A stretch of 64,000 nucleotides of DNA. It comes from Aradus depressus. Its lineage: Eukaryota; Arthropoda; Insecta; Hemiptera; Aradidae. Where the stretch lies: the NCBI GenBank assembly GCA_963662175.1, contig OY759218.1, forward strand, positions 15,590,480-15,654,479, written 5' to 3'. The notes under the pieces were generated by a model. It searched no databases and had not been told where the DNA came from. It saw nothing but the letters and a program-made list of their open reading frames with translations. Below are positions 19,961 to 30,275 of this stretch, one piece after another (position 1 is the stretch's first letter; each line of letters opens with the position of its first letter). A program made the position numbers and the translations under genes.

Positions 19961-20380
19961 GTTTTTACGTTAACATTTTTCAATCGCAAATAGACGTGGA
20001 TTCGGCCTATTGGGGACACCACTTTAAAAAAAAAACGCGTCTTGTACTCTATCTCAAAGGTGGTGTGGAAAGGATTGCACGTATCATAAGAAATGTTTTT
20101 AATTGAATTTTAATACTATGTTTTTCGTAGGTAATTTTTCAAGCTACAAATTTCATAACTACTATTTTTTTCGATAAAAGTCACCATTAACTAGATTTTT
20201 GCGAAAAACCATTTTTTGTGACCTTTGACCCAGCGTAACATTTTTAGCGGCACATGTATCGGTGGGGACTTTTGGTATATTGTTTAGAACCACGAAAGGA
20301 AGGTTCATGCAAAAATCTAGCTTTCCCCTATTTTTTCTATTCTGCAATGTCTCTATTCCCTGTATTAATTGGCTTTGGAG
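19961..20380. other. Unassigned, no gene seen
   Basis: AT-rich with no recognised repeat; a 76-codon minus frame (20162-20392) has no recognised family. Confidence 0.4.
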
Positions 20381-20965
20381 TAAGGTGACCATCCGTCCCG
20401 ATTTTTGAGGTTGGGTCCCGAAATTTTTAGAGCGTCATTCGGGACTTTGTTTGTCCCGAATTTAGGTATGGGATTGTCATTTCAATTATCGAACCAACCT
20501 CTCGGCATAATCCAAGCGAGTTGCATTATGGGATACCATGGGGCAAATCAATCAACATTACGAGTGATACGACTGAGAAATAATAATAAAAATAAGATTG
20601 GGCTCAATCCCGAATTAATGTTTACACCTGTTTGGCCCACGGGTGCCGTCTATGCTCTATGAGCGTCATGTATCTTCGCAAACTATATCGTGTTTTTTTT
20701 ATAAAATGTTAATTTCAAACAAAACCTTGCCAAAAAAAATTCATTCATCTGAAAAGTACAATGTCTAATTTATGTAACTGTTTAACCAGTTGTATTTATA
20801 CTTAAACAACATATCAAGAATTTGTGTTGTATATTATGTGTATTTAAATAATTAAAAAGTTCATTAAGACTCATTAATGTTAATAAGGTGTATGTTATTT
20901 TTATTATTAGAATTTAATTGCCTTTATCTTATTATTAATGTTTTTGGTATTTATGTTTTAGAGAA
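20381..20965 (+). repeat. Possible hAT-like end (GGTGACCATCCGTCCCG)
   Basis: AAGGTGACCATCCGTCCCGA followed by GGGTCCCGAAATTTTT and GTCCCGAATTTAGG resembles a motif found at the ends of hAT-like elements in many animals. No matching right end is seen. The rest, to 20965, is AT-rich and unassigned; the 85-codon plus frame at 20405-20662 has no recognised family. Confidence 0.35.
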
Positions 20966-21141
20966 AACGTTATAGATTCATTCGTGCTGGGGAAGTACAT
21001 AGTCGGTGATTCACCGTCGACTTATCTTTTTTTTTTTCATTTTTGAAAACAGGGTATCGGAAAACATCAAATTCCGGTGGAAATTCAACATTTCTGGCCG
21101 ATTACATAACTTCCCCTATGCTTCGCATAGCTGAGGAAGTG
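20965..21141 (-). repeat. Rep1, distal end and arm
   Basis: TTCGTGCTGGGGAAGTACAT, GGTGATTCACCGTCGAC and a full arm ending TTCGCATAGCTGAGGAAGTG. A good example of the intact minus-copy distal end. Confidence 0.75.
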
Positions 21142-21445
21142 AAACATAAATAAAACTCACTGGTCTACACTGAGCTGAACTGAGAAGGGGGTGAAGCATT
21201 AGTTGTCTGTTGTCAAAACAAGACCTCAACAGTTGAAGATAAGATCAATCATAAATGTTCAAGACAGACATTGGTATTGTTATGCCTTATTTATTAATTA
21301 GGATATATTATTAATATTATTATTAGCAAAAATTATTAATATTGATTAATTAGGAAAGTAATGGAGTGTTGACAGCATCAAATTTTCGCTACTGGCCTCT
21401 TAGTAATACAAACTGGATCTGTCAGGTGGACAATGAATGGATTGA
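21142..21445. other. Unassigned, no gene seen
   Basis: AT-rich stretch; GCAGTGGCGTAGCGACGGGT near 21448 resembles the start of an hAT-like terminus, but no partner end was found. Confidence 0.35.
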
Positions 21446-21507
21446 GCAGTGGCGTAGCGACGGGTGGGCGGGAGTGGCTAAAGCCATGGGCCTCACCCCC
21501 CTTCTTG

Positions 21508-21650
21508 CATAATCGGTTTTTAACGGAACTACGTCATCATCAGTGGTACATCCCACCACTGATGATGACGCAGTTGTGTTGAAAATGGTTCTGTTTGGAA
21601 ATTAAACAGTGGGTAGACAACGTCTTTTATTTCTATGTCACATCCCGTGC
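21508..21650. mobile_element. PLE-4 palindromic end insertion, short
   Basis: Facing copies of CCACTGATGATGACG are separated by only a few bases (21531-21568). The right flank GAAAATGGTTCTGTTTGGAA, AAACAGTGGG and TTTTATTTCTATG matches the right flank of the larger palindrome at 46690-46925. The left arm is shortened and mutated. Confidence 0.65.
21555..21595 (+). ncRNA. Hammerhead-like motif, PLE-4, degraded
   Basis: CTGATGA at 21559-21565; stem II GACGC/GTGTT with AGTT loop; GAAA at 21581-21584. Stem III is eroded (AATGGTT). Stem I is reduced to CA/TG. The facing minus motif has lost the G of GAAA. Probably inactive. Confidence 0.4.
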
Positions 21651-21659
21651 CGCACATCC

Positions 21660-22210
21660 TTACCATCAGATATGATAACAGTAGGTACTTTCTTATACCA
21701 ACCACATCTCCCCACACCACTCTCCTCTTAGGCCAGTCATTGGCTCAAAAAATGGGGTTTAGGAAAAAGTTTTGATTCTCGTAATTTTTTTGGGTCGCTG
21801 AACACGAATATGAAGTTGCCTGACAGAAATTTTTACAGTTTTTCGGCCATACCTCAAAAATTATGCGTTTTTTTACAAACGTTACTATGTATAAAATAAA
21901 GTAGATGAAATTTCCTACATTTTCCCCTCTAAAGTGTTATTGTAAGAATAACCGTTTGGCCGCTACAGCGCGCCAAAAGATTGGCCAAATTGCCGGATAG
22001 TGGAAAAACCTTGATTTCCGCGGAAACGACCCGTGTTTTGACACTAATGGCCATAAATGAATTAAATAAATGTATGCGTATGAGTATATACATATTAAAG
22101 AAATACATACATAATATATATGTATACGAGTACATATACGTATATATTAAAAATGTCCCGCTCGTGGGAAAACGACTTTAAATAAAAAATGTATCTCAAA
22201 TTCATTTCAT
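21660..22210. other. Mostly unassigned, with a MITE-1 arm
   Basis: GGTACTTTCTTATACCAACC at 21671-21690 is one arm of the MITE-1 family seen complete at 61644-61839. The remainder is unassigned. TTTTGGGTCGCTGAACACGA resembles 56763 and 57306 (TTTTGGGTCGCTGATTAC). Confidence 0.45.
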
Positions 22211-22214
22211 ACTG

Positions 22215-22500
22215 GCTTTTCAGAGTAGGTATAAGAAAGTCATTCTCAGAATGGGGTACTCTCTACTGAGCTCAAGATCGCAGGTCCGAAACCCGGCCGA
22301 GGCGTTTAGGTTTTTTACTTGGGAGCTGAAAAAACCTTTAGCGCGCCGTCGTTCGGGTGAGACGTTATGCGTTGGTCCCGAGCCTGTAGTTAAAGTCCGG
22401 ACATGAATCACAATAACTAACTAATATAAGTATGCAATGAATTTGAAACAGGGGGGAGGAGAGTGACTTGTATAAACGTGGTTGGTATATATGGTCCTGT
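22215..22500. mobile_element. MITE-1 copy split by a SINE
   Basis: GGTATAAGAAAGTCATTCTCAG at 22231-22252 and GAGTGACTTGTATAAACGTGGTTGGTATA at 22459-22487 match the two halves of MITE-1 at 61644-61839. A diverged SINE-1 (22262-22432) lies between them. Confidence 0.6.
22262..22432 (+). repeat. SINE-1, internally deleted
   Basis: TACTGAGCTCAAGATCGCAG and GGTCCGAAACCCGGCC (box B) are present. The box A end is lost. The body jumps from GGTCCCGAGCCTGTAG to TTAAAGTCCGGACATGA. Confidence 0.75.
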
Positions 22501-22721
22501 AATGGTCATTTGTGTTCTTTCTCTTTTCTATATTTCGCACATTTTGACCTGAGGAAGTGGAATAAGATTATCCCAAAATTTCTTCGTGAAAAAGAAACTT
22601 AAAGTTATAAAAAATTATTATGTTAATTTTGATTAAATTACATTTTAAAATTAAAAAATGTATATATAAATATTATTATTATTTTTTTATTACTTTTTTT
22701 TTCTCTTAATTTTTATTTTGA

Positions 22722-23063
22722 GGGCGCCGGTAGCTCAGTGGTATGCGTGCTTGTCTTTTGAGCTCAAGATCGTGGGTTCGAAACCCGACCGAGGCCCTTA
22801 GTTTATCTGGGAGGTAAAATAAACTTAAGCACGCCGTCCTTCGGATGGGACGTTAAGCGATGGTCCTGAGCCTGTACGATGTCAGGTACTCGTTAAAGAC
22901 CCCACCCTAAGTGAATAAAAATTTAGGGTAGGCAAAATTTAAGACTCCCACAGTAGAGTCGGGCTCATGTACCAGAGTGACGAAAGAGCGCTCTGGTAGT
23001 AGGCGATATGACCTCGTAGTTAAAACCCAGGCATGAGTCATAAAACCTAACTTAACCTAACCT
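22722..23063 (+). repeat. SINE-1, full length with CCTAA tail
   Basis: It starts GGGCGCCGGTAGCTCAGTGG (box A). Box B is GGGTTCGAAACCC. The body has the conserved AAATTTAGGGTAGGC and GAGCGCTCTGGTAGTAGGCG blocks. The tail reads AAAACCTAACTTAACCTAACC. Confidence 0.93.
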
Positions 23064-23131
23064 ATTATTATTTTTGCACTCATATTTTCAAATATAAATT
23101 TATTCATTTCATTTTATTTTTTAGTAATATT

Positions 23132-23531
23132 CAATTCAATTCAATTCAATTCTTTATTAGCCTTTAAGAAATACATCTTTTAGGCTCAGGGTTCGGCCTG
23201 TTTATGATATATACATTATTCAGTTTAAAAAAAGTACAAATAAATGAAAATAGACAATAATAATAATAATAAAATACAAAGTAATATAGAACCTAACTGT
23301 TAATTAACAAATTAAAACAAAAATAAAAATGGTATTTTATTTGAATACTTCAATGTCCTCTAATTTTTAGCGCCCTTACTATGTATAGTATAATATTATT
23401 GAGGTTTTGGTTGTTTGCAATGTTGAAAAGGGTCTTGTGAGGTTGTGGGCTCTTTAGTGCTTCTACCAGGTACTTTTTTCTTAGTTGGCTGAAGGCTGGA
23501 CACTCCATGAAGAAATGGTGGATGTCGTCCA
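23132..23531 (-). mobile_element. 5'-truncated LINE insertion, 15-bp TSD
   Basis: The perfect direct repeat TTTTTTAGTAATATT lies at 23117-23131 and 23532-23546. In minus reading the insert ends in a short TTGAA microsatellite (CAATTCAATTCAATT at 23132), typical of LINE 3' ends. The 5' end is the coding fragment below. About 180 bp of 3' untranslated region is present. Confidence 0.88.
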
Positions 23532-23532
23532 T
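23350..23532 (-). pseudogene. LINE ORF2 C-terminal zinc-knuckle fragment
   Basis: Sixty codons read DDIHHFFMECPAFSQLRKKY and end with ALKIRGH before a stop. The HHFxxECPxFxxLRxKY block is the tail of the CCHC motif at the C-terminus of I/Jockey-type ORF2. The reading frame is intact to its stop. Nothing upstream remains. Confidence 0.82.
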
Positions 23533-23710
23533 TTTTTAGTAATATTGTTAATTCTAACCCATGTCAGACTCTAAGAGTTAATATCTGTTTATGTAACTAA
23601 TTTATAAGCTATCTCAAATGTATGCATTCTTATGACGATTATTATTCTATTACCATTTTATGTTTTAACGGAAATCATAATAATTATTATTGTTATTGAG
23701 CAATGCTTCC

Positions 23711-24135
23711 AATTCTATTAAATTTATTGTAGTATTCGGTCTGCGGAATTTGTTCGCGTTCGTTTCATTAGTTTTGCAAATATAATCACACAGACATTTT
23801 CCAAAAAGGTTTTCACATTGATGATAGGTCCTAAAAAATGAAAAATATTTCGAATTTTTTCGTGATTAAATAAAATTCCGGAAAATTAAAAATTTCTAAT
23901 AAATCACTGATATTTTGTGACCTCACTATACACAATGATGCTACTGAATTTAAAACTTCTGTCTCCCGACACAGTGCCAAAAATATTTGGCCTACCTCAG
24001 GCATCTGTTTTTAGTTGGGGTCTATAATTACAATTTTATAAAAATACTGTTCTATTCACCATATAGCCCAGTTTGAACAGGTAGTAAACAAACAGGTTGC
24101 ACAACATTATCCACAGTTCATTTTGTACCAATATC
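23711..24135. other. Unassigned, no gene seen
   Basis: AT-rich, no recognised repeat or coding signal. Confidence 0.4.
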
Positions 24136-24137
24136 AT

Positions 24138-24514
24138 CTTCCCCAGCACGAATTAATCAATCACTCTCCCTCCAACACGAATTGACCTTTGCGCTAAAAA
24201 TTGATAGTTGGTTCATTACATCGGCAGTTATTAGGGTTTTTGAGTTAAGCCACTCCCATGATCCTACCCTTCCTTTCGGCTGATTCCGCTGAAAATTAAA
24301 AGATGTCGTCCTTACCAGTTTTTGAGTTTAAATGTAAAATTTCATGTCGATACATTCATTACTTCGGCAATTATTGGGGTTTTTGTCCCCCCCCCCCCCC
24401 CCCCCCACCCCCTCCCTCTAATTCTCTCTTTTCATTGGACATATTAATTCTGACAGAAGTATTCGTGTTCACAAGCGCACACAGTATGAAAAAAAATACT
24501 GTTTGTCTGTGTTT
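24138..24514 (+). repeat. Rep1, plus copy with C-tract
   Basis: TTCCCCAGCACGAATTAATC to GTGTTCACAAGCGCACACAG, with a run of about 22 C from 24387. It is cut by a DNA element at 24515 and continues as a minus copy at 25622. Confidence 0.75.
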
Positions 24515-25621
24515 ATATCGTCGATACAAATGCAAAGTATGGTTAGGTTAGGTTTTATGACTCATGCCCGGGCTTTAACTACGAGGTCATATCGCCTACT
24601 ACCAGAGCGCTCTTTCGTCACTCTGGTGGACATGAGCCCGACTCTACTGTGGGAGTCCTAAATTTTGCCTACCCTAAATTTTTATTCATCTAGGGTAGGG
24701 GTCTTTAACGAGTACCTGACATCGTACAGGCTCGGGGCCATCGCTTAACGTCCCATCCGAAGGACGGCGTGCTTAAGTTTATTTTACCTCCCAGATAAAA
24801 TAAACTAAGGGCCTCGGTCGGGCTACGAACCCACGACCTTGAGCTCAGAAGTCAAGCACGCATACCACTGAGCTACCGGCGCCCTCAATGCAAAGTATCG
24901 AATGTGAAAAAACGCATTTTTCGTTTTCGGTCTAAAGCGATAGCTTTAGGACGGGTGAATGTTGTAGCGAAATCTCGAATCTGAATTCACGTTGTAAAGG
25001 GGAGGAATAACCCTGGCAAAGGGTCGAATATCCAAACTATGTAATGATGTCCAAAATCAAAGTGACGAATAAAAAATCGTTATTCTGCATTCGTTATTGT
25101 GAACAAAGTTTTTGAACTGGGATGTTTCAGTCTCGAATGTACCACATTCGCGTTTTTGATCTGGTTCGAATAGGAACAAAACCAAATTCCCTGCATGGCA
25201 AAGTATTGAATATGTCATGTTCGTGTGTTTGCTGTTGCAATTTTTTGTAAAAACAATGAGCTGTTTTAAAGGAGACAATCGATTGTGACATATTCAATAG
25301 TTTGCAATGTAAATATTTAGATATTATACAATGCAAACTAACGAAAATGCCACATTCGATAGTTTGCGTTGCAAATTATAGGAAAATAATCATCAATTAT
25401 AGATAATCAAACTAACTAATGTGCGTTTTGACTAATTAAGATACATAATTCGATAAAATTCTTATAGAGTCATCTATAAGGCATAACACCACATATAATG
25501 ACATAGGTAAACAATGTTTGACAATAAGCACTGATTTTGAATGACCCATGATACAGTTTATTCCCTCTCCTGAGAAGTGGTGTTTTTCACATTCGATATT
25601 TAGCATTTGTATCGACGATAT
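24515..25621. mobile_element. DNA transposon with ~39-bp TIRs, hosting SINE-1
   Basis: The left terminus ATATCGTCGATACAAATGCA and, after the SINE, ATCGAATGTGAAAAA match the inverse of the right terminus (TTTTTCACATTCGATA, then AGCATTTGTATCGACGATAT at 25602-25621). Without the SINE the element is about 750 bp. The interior repeats ATTCGATAGTTTGC-like words in both orientations. No transposase is recognised; minus frames at 25057-25336 and 25436-25699 are not assignable. Superfamily undetermined. Confidence 0.72.
24541..24886 (-). repeat. SINE-1, full length, 12-bp TSD
   Basis: It is bounded by AATGCAAAGTAT at 24529-24540 and 24887-24898. In minus reading it begins GAGGGCGCCGGTAGCTCAGT and ends with two CCTAA units (GGTTAGGTTAGG in plus). 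The best-defined SINE-1 insertion in the window. Confidence 0.95.
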
Positions 25622-26155
25622 GATCCCGATAACGCCCGACAGATGGAATATATAGACATGAATTTTATACGGGTTTCCAGATTCCCATAAGGGCGACACT
25701 TATTGATTTTCAGTCAAATTACCCCAAGGATATATAATAATACAATATAAATGTAACACAAAAACTCTAAAAAATACCGTTGTAATAAATGTATCCATAT
25801 GAAATTTTATATTTAACTTCAAATCCCCATAAGTATGACACCTGATAATTTTCAGCGAAATCGGCCGAAGGGAAGGAAGGATCAGGGGAAATGGTTCAAC
25901 ACAAAAACCCTAATAAATGTATCGACATAGAATTTAATATGAAGTTTCAGAAGTCCCTATGTATGTTATTTATTGATTTTTGGACCAAATTTCGATTGAT
26001 TTTGAAGGGAGAGCGAAAACTGTATTGCTACTGATTCACCGACGATTTTTTTAAATTGTTTGAATCAGGGGGTCGGAAAACATGAAATTCCGGTGAAATG
26101 TCAACATCGAATTTCTCTGAGATAACATAACTTCCCGTATATTTTGTGAAATGAT
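25622..26155 (-). repeat. Rep1, minus copy with distal arm
   Basis: It continues after the DNA element with GATCCCGATAACGCCCGAC. Two monomers follow, then GATTCACCGACGATTTTTTT and a complete arm ending in TTCCCGTATATTTTGTGAAA. Confidence 0.75.
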
Positions 26156-26530
26156 GAAAAATGAGTAATGGAGAACATTTTTCATTTTTCAAAGCTAGGT
26201 AAATGGTTTATTCATCAAAAAAAAAAAAAATCCGAGGCTTTTCTTTTTCTTGGGAAAAAGGTCTGGCTGGAATAAGGTCGTCTAAGAGACGGAATGAAAG
26301 GATTTGTGGCCAAAGAAACTGAAATGTACAATGCCAAAGGAAGATTTTCCATGTTGGAAGTCAACATTTAAGTGGTTGTACCTCTTGAGTTTCAATATAG
26401 CGGTAATGTTGTTGAGCCCTAAAGGGAGGATAGCTCGTTATGAGAATTCCAAAGATAAACAAGAAACTCGAGAAAGAAATATCCGACTCTCCATCGTACC
26501 GATTTGTGAACATTCTGGTTTGATGGTAGC
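26156..26530. other. Unassigned, 88-codon open frame
   Basis: Plus frame 26304-26570 starts MWPKKLKCTMPKEDFPCWKS. No family is recognised, and its last 15 or so codons are Rep1. There is no splice or promoter context I can support. Confidence 0.35.
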
Positions 26531-26860
26531 ACGAAAATCACCGGAAATGTACTTCCCCAGCACGGAATAATCAACTATTCCCTTTTTCTCTAAACCCCCT
26601 CTTTACCTTTGACTGATTTGGCTGGAAATCAATAGGTATTGCCCTTATGGGGTTCTGGATGTACATCAAAAATTTTGTCTCGATACATTGATTCTATCTG
26701 GAGTAATCGTGTTCACAGACATGCGAAGGCAGAAATGTTTATTTTCATTTTTGGAATCTACCCCATGATGAAAACATGAACGTTTCGTGAAAATTCAATA
26801 TAAAATTTCTGACCTATTACATAGCTTCCTCTATACCTCATATAGCTGAGGACGTAAAAC
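26531..26860 (+). repeat. Rep1, plus copy with arm
   Basis: AAATCACCGGAAATGTACTT to CATATAGCTGAGGACGTAAAA. Short form with one monomer. Confidence 0.75.
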
Positions 26861-26984
26861 GTGTTGACTTCAGGCGTGAAACCATTATGACGTTTTTAAA
26901 TGAACACCATCTCTGGTGAGATATTTTGACTTCTATTCCACACACCCAGTTTGAAGTCAATACGTTAATTTACGTCCATATCTG

Positions 26985-27670
26985 TACGAAGTATAGGGGA
27001 AGTTATCGAAGCTGTCAAATTGGATGTAGAGTTTTAACCGGAATTTAATGTTTCTAGTCCCCTTGATCCCAAAAAAAAATGTATAGTCTGTATGTGCATG
27101 TCACAATAATGTATCGACACGAAATTTTATGTGTGTACCCAGAACCCCTTAAGGACGACACCTATTGATGTTGAGCCAATTCAGCCAAAGGGACGTAGAT
27201 CAGGGGGAGGGGGGGGGGGGGGGGCAACACAAAAACCCTAATTCTCGATATAACAAATGTATATTACTTGGTGGTAGGCAGATGTAGTGGACTTACTTGT
27301 TAAATAAGTAATTAGATTTATCATTCCAACATAATTTTTTGTAGGCAGATGTAGTGGACTTACTTGTTAAATAAGTAATTAGATTTATCAGTCCAACATA
27401 ATTTTTTGTAGGCAGATGTAGTGGACTTACTTGTTAAATAAGTAATTAGATTTATCATTCCAACATAATTATGTTGGAATGATAAATCTAATTACTTATT
27501 TAACAAATGTATCAACACAAAATTTAGTAAAATGATTTAGAAATCCATGAGTAAGACACATTATTGATAATCAATCAAATCGGTATATTGGTTTCTGAAG
27601 AAGAAAACTGTCAAATAATTCGCGCTAGGGAAGTAAATTTTCGATGATTTCCTTTGTGTTATAGGAAGGG
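26985..27670 (-). repeat. Rep1, minus copy with G-tract and insertion
   Basis: ATCTGTACGAAGTATAGGGG, then a G-rich run at 27197-27223. Interrupted at 27263-27500 by the palindrome-ended array below, resuming at AACAAATGTATCAACACAAA. Confidence 0.75.
27263..27506. repeat. 67-bp tandem triplet ending in a perfect 76-bp palindrome
   Basis: GTAGGCAGATGTAGTGGACT starts at 27274, 27341 and 27408 (period 67). The last unit runs into a perfect palindrome at 27431-27506, from TTGTTAAATAAGTAATT to its exact inverse, centred at 27468/27469. TAACAAATGTAT lies on both sides (27251 and about 27501), which looks like a target duplication within Rep1. Confidence 0.9.
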
Positions 27671-27978
27671 AAAAGAAATATATGAATGAGTGAGCGATAT
27701 AACCAAAAATTATAGTGCATTAGCTTAACGCTCGACCCTAAAATGGAATTCCTTGGAAAGCACGTCGTAAAGTAAGGTTAAGTTCATAGTGAGTTACAAG
27801 TTTAGTAACTAAAAGTTGCCAGGAACTCGTAATGGTAACAAAATGACAGTAAACCTTACAGGACTTAGTTTATTTCTACCTCCGCATCTTCGTGGTAAAA
27901 GCACAGAGGAAAATTCCATCCTGCTGCCTTTCGAGACCTCAGTATAAACATTGGCGTTTAACTTTTCCAGAGTTTCAG
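27671..27978. other. Unassigned, no gene seen
   Basis: Moderate GC with no recognised repeat and no open frame of note. Confidence 0.4.
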
Positions 27979-27979
27979 A

Positions 27980-28318
27980 CATAGGTTCAGTAGTTTCCTA
28001 GTTAGGTTCAGTAGTTTCCTGGTTAGGTTCAGTAGTGTCCCAGTCATAGGTTCACTAGTTTCTCAGTCATAGGTTCAGTAGTTTCCCAGTCATAGGTTCA
28101 ATGGTGTCCTAGGCATAGGTTCAGTAGTGTCCCAGTCATAGGTTCAGTAGTGTCCCAGTCATAGGTTCAGTAGTTTCCCAGTCATAGGTTCAGTGGTGTC
28201 CTAGGCATAGGTTCAGCAGTGTCCCAGTCATACGTTCAGTAGTGTCCCAGTCATAGGTTCAGTAGTTTCCCATAGGTTCTGTAGTTTCCTAGTCATAGGT
28301 TCAGTAGTGTCCCAGATG
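27980..28318 (+). repeat. Minisatellite, ~23-bp unit, about 15 copies
   Basis: The unit is ATAGGTTCAGTAGTGTCCCAGTC with alternating variants (TTTCCCAGTC, TTTCCTAG, GTCCTAGGC). The variant TGGTGTCCTAGGC recurs after a fixed number of units, suggesting a higher-order repeat of four or five units. Confidence 0.93.
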
Positions 28319-28444
28319 CCATTATTGATGGACAGATATACGCTATACGTTTTGTTTCACGCTCTTCCCTACTGAGTACTCGAAAAATTGGACGTAGCCC
28401 CAAAGCCTCCCGGACAGTTCATTTTCAACCATAATTAATTTTCA

Positions 28445-28715
28445 GCTTCCCACTTCATTTATAATAATAAAAATATTTATTTACGATAAATCATAACATG
28501 GTATAGGTCATAAGAATGTATAGCTTATACATTAGATACATAAACAGCTATTAACTCTTAGAGTCTGACACACTTGTGATACTATTAAAAAATAAAATTA
28601 AATGAGTTAATAAATAATTGAAAATATATGAGCATAATAATAATAAAAATATATAAAAGAATAAACCAAGAGAAATAATATAAATTAGTATATAAGTAAT
28701 GAAAAATTAAGATTA
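28445..28715 (-). mobile_element. PLE-3-type element, 3' region
   Basis: TAATAATAAAAATATTTATT then ATAACATGGTATAGGTCATA and TCTTAGAGTCTGACACAC match the sister copies. The hammerhead-like end is not present. Confidence 0.55.
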
Positions 28716-28719
28716 AAAC

Positions 28720-29214
28720 GTAGATTCGACAGACCATAAAGAAGGATATCTATTTAGGAACTTTGCCCAAAAATAAAAATGAATGCTGTGTATCAAATAT
28801 GTTTTTGGATATGAAACACTTTTATTATGGTTATTTTTGGAAAATGAGAAAAAAAATCCGTTTTCGAATTGATGGTTTTCTCCAACGAAGTTTCTGTCGT
28901 TTTCAAGAAGTGGGGAAAGGCATTAAAGAAATTAATTCCTTCATGAGTTAGACTTTTTTCAAAAGACAGGAGCTATGTTTAGTTATAAGAAAATCTTTCT
29001 TCTTCCTGGTTTCGTAATCATGACTGTTATTGTTTGGAGGGAAACTGTTTTTATTTTTCCTAATAACCATCAATGTTTCAAATATACACAGCTCAGGCAA
29101 AGGCAGGATTTTAAATATTTCTCTGCAGCTTGTTCTTTGATTATTATTGTTTGTTATTCTTAGTGCTTCCTTTTGAAGTCTAAAAATATTAATACTCGAG
29201 CTACAAGCTCCCCG
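28720..29214. other. Unassigned, two short open frames
   Basis: Plus frames 28763-28951 and 28975-29163 (62 codons each) are rich in aromatic residues and have no recognised family. No other structure is seen. Confidence 0.35.
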
Positions 29215-29313
29215 TTACCGTGGGTGGATCAGAGGGGGCTCAAATCAAAAACCCCAAAACCTGCTCATGTAATGTATGTATGAAATTTAATATTTAAAGT
29301 CAAAACCCAAGGA
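29215..29313 (-). repeat. Rep1, minus fragment, cut by Rep2
   Basis: GGATCAGAGGGGGCTCAAAT to AAAGTCAAAACCCAAGGA. The continuation of the same monomer (CTCGAAATCGGCCGACGTG) appears at 30277. Confidence 0.65.
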
Positions 29314-29314
29314 C

Positions 29315-29990
29315 AATGGGCGGTATTGTACTGCGCCAAATCGTACACCTCCACATAATCCTTGTATTGAACTACGCTCATTTGAAAATAGGCATAAATT
29401 GAAAAACATTGAACTCCGCCAAAACATATTTTATTAACACTGCCTACGTACATATTATATATTACCTTACAAAGTGACAACGTTTGTATAAATTACAAGA
29501 ATGTATTAGGTATCACTACAAAATTGTGGCATAGAAACCACTTACTCTTTGTAAATCCAGTTGATGTATCCGAAGGAATAACATTTTGAACCTCCCTTCA
29601 GTCCTTTTAGTGAAACAGTCCAGGTTTTCCTGACATAGAGAAACATATTGTTCATAAAACAAAATCTAGTTCATATATATATAAACGATATAATATATCA
29701 ATTATATTTCCATTTGATTCAGCTCGATCGAATATAACACAGGACTTCGACTAGTGGACTAATAGAGAATATAAACACAGTCAGAACGAAAAAACTGAAT
29801 TTTGCGAATTAGATTCATCCCAATCCCAAACAGATAGCAAATAGAATACAAATCATATAAACAAAAAATACAGTTGTGGAATTCAATATGCGTTAGAAAT
29901 GTCTGGCGCAGTTCAATATTTTTAAATATCATAAGCAAGGGTAACTTAAAATAACAGGTATCCCATTTCGATTTCGCCCATGAGTGAGAA
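29315..29990. repeat. Rep2, second copy
   Basis: Left block 29315-29548 and right block 29735-29990 match 3440-3655 and 3900-4172. The middle is unrelated between copies. Confidence 0.7.
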
Positions 29991-30004
29991 CATATCTTGT
30001 AAAC

Positions 30005-30275
30005 AACTTCTAAGTTGAGGAACGCAGACATATTGTGGAAACTTGTAATAAATAAATAAAACAAACTTATTTTTAAAATATTGTCTATTCCAAAAGATAT
30101 AAATATAGTATATAACTACCGGTTTCGGCCTTACACCATCGTCAGGTCTAGAAGTTACTAGAAGTTCATAACTAGACCTAGATGGTGTAAGGCCGAAACC
30201 GGTAGTTATATATATTTATATCTTTAGTGGAATAGACAATATTTTAAAAATAAGTTTGTTTTATTTATTTATATC
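30005..30275. mobile_element. PLE-1 palindromic end insertion without coding sequence
   Basis: It starts TTCTAAGTTGAGGAACGC, identical in layout to the PLE-1 left end at 40263. CTATTCCAAAAGATATAAAT, the hammerhead-like motif, a short centre and then the inverse follow, ending AAGTTTGTTTTATTTATTTA. It is the same family as 40263-42494 but only the two outer arms are present. Confidence 0.78.
30112..30155 (-). ncRNA. Hammerhead-like motif, PLE-1, left arm
   Basis: In minus reading: GACCTGACGATGGTGTAAGG, then CCGAAACCGGTAGTTAT. The core CTGACGA, stem II GG(T)/(G)CC, GAAA and the self-complementary ACCGGT are intact. The facing motif at 30166-30210 reads GACCTAGATGG and has lost the CTGACGA core. 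Confidence 0.5.

Larger units (their letters stand above)
22505..23710 (+). mobile_element. PLE-3-type element hosting SINE-1 and a LINE
   Basis: Plus-reading relative of the copies at 43226 and 51606. A decayed hammerhead-like region (GACCTGAGGAAGTGG) lies at 22548-22600. The interior is interrupted by SINE-1 (22722-23063) and a LINE tail (23132-23531). It resumes as ATGTCAGACTCTAAGAGTTA and ends TTAACGGAAATCATAATAATTATTATT at about 23685. The three-element stack gives the order: PLE-3-type first, then the other two. Confidence 0.65.

Noticed and set aside
27980..28318. CRISPR array
   Set aside because: The units are contiguous 23-bp repeats without unique spacers, and the window is eukaryotic.
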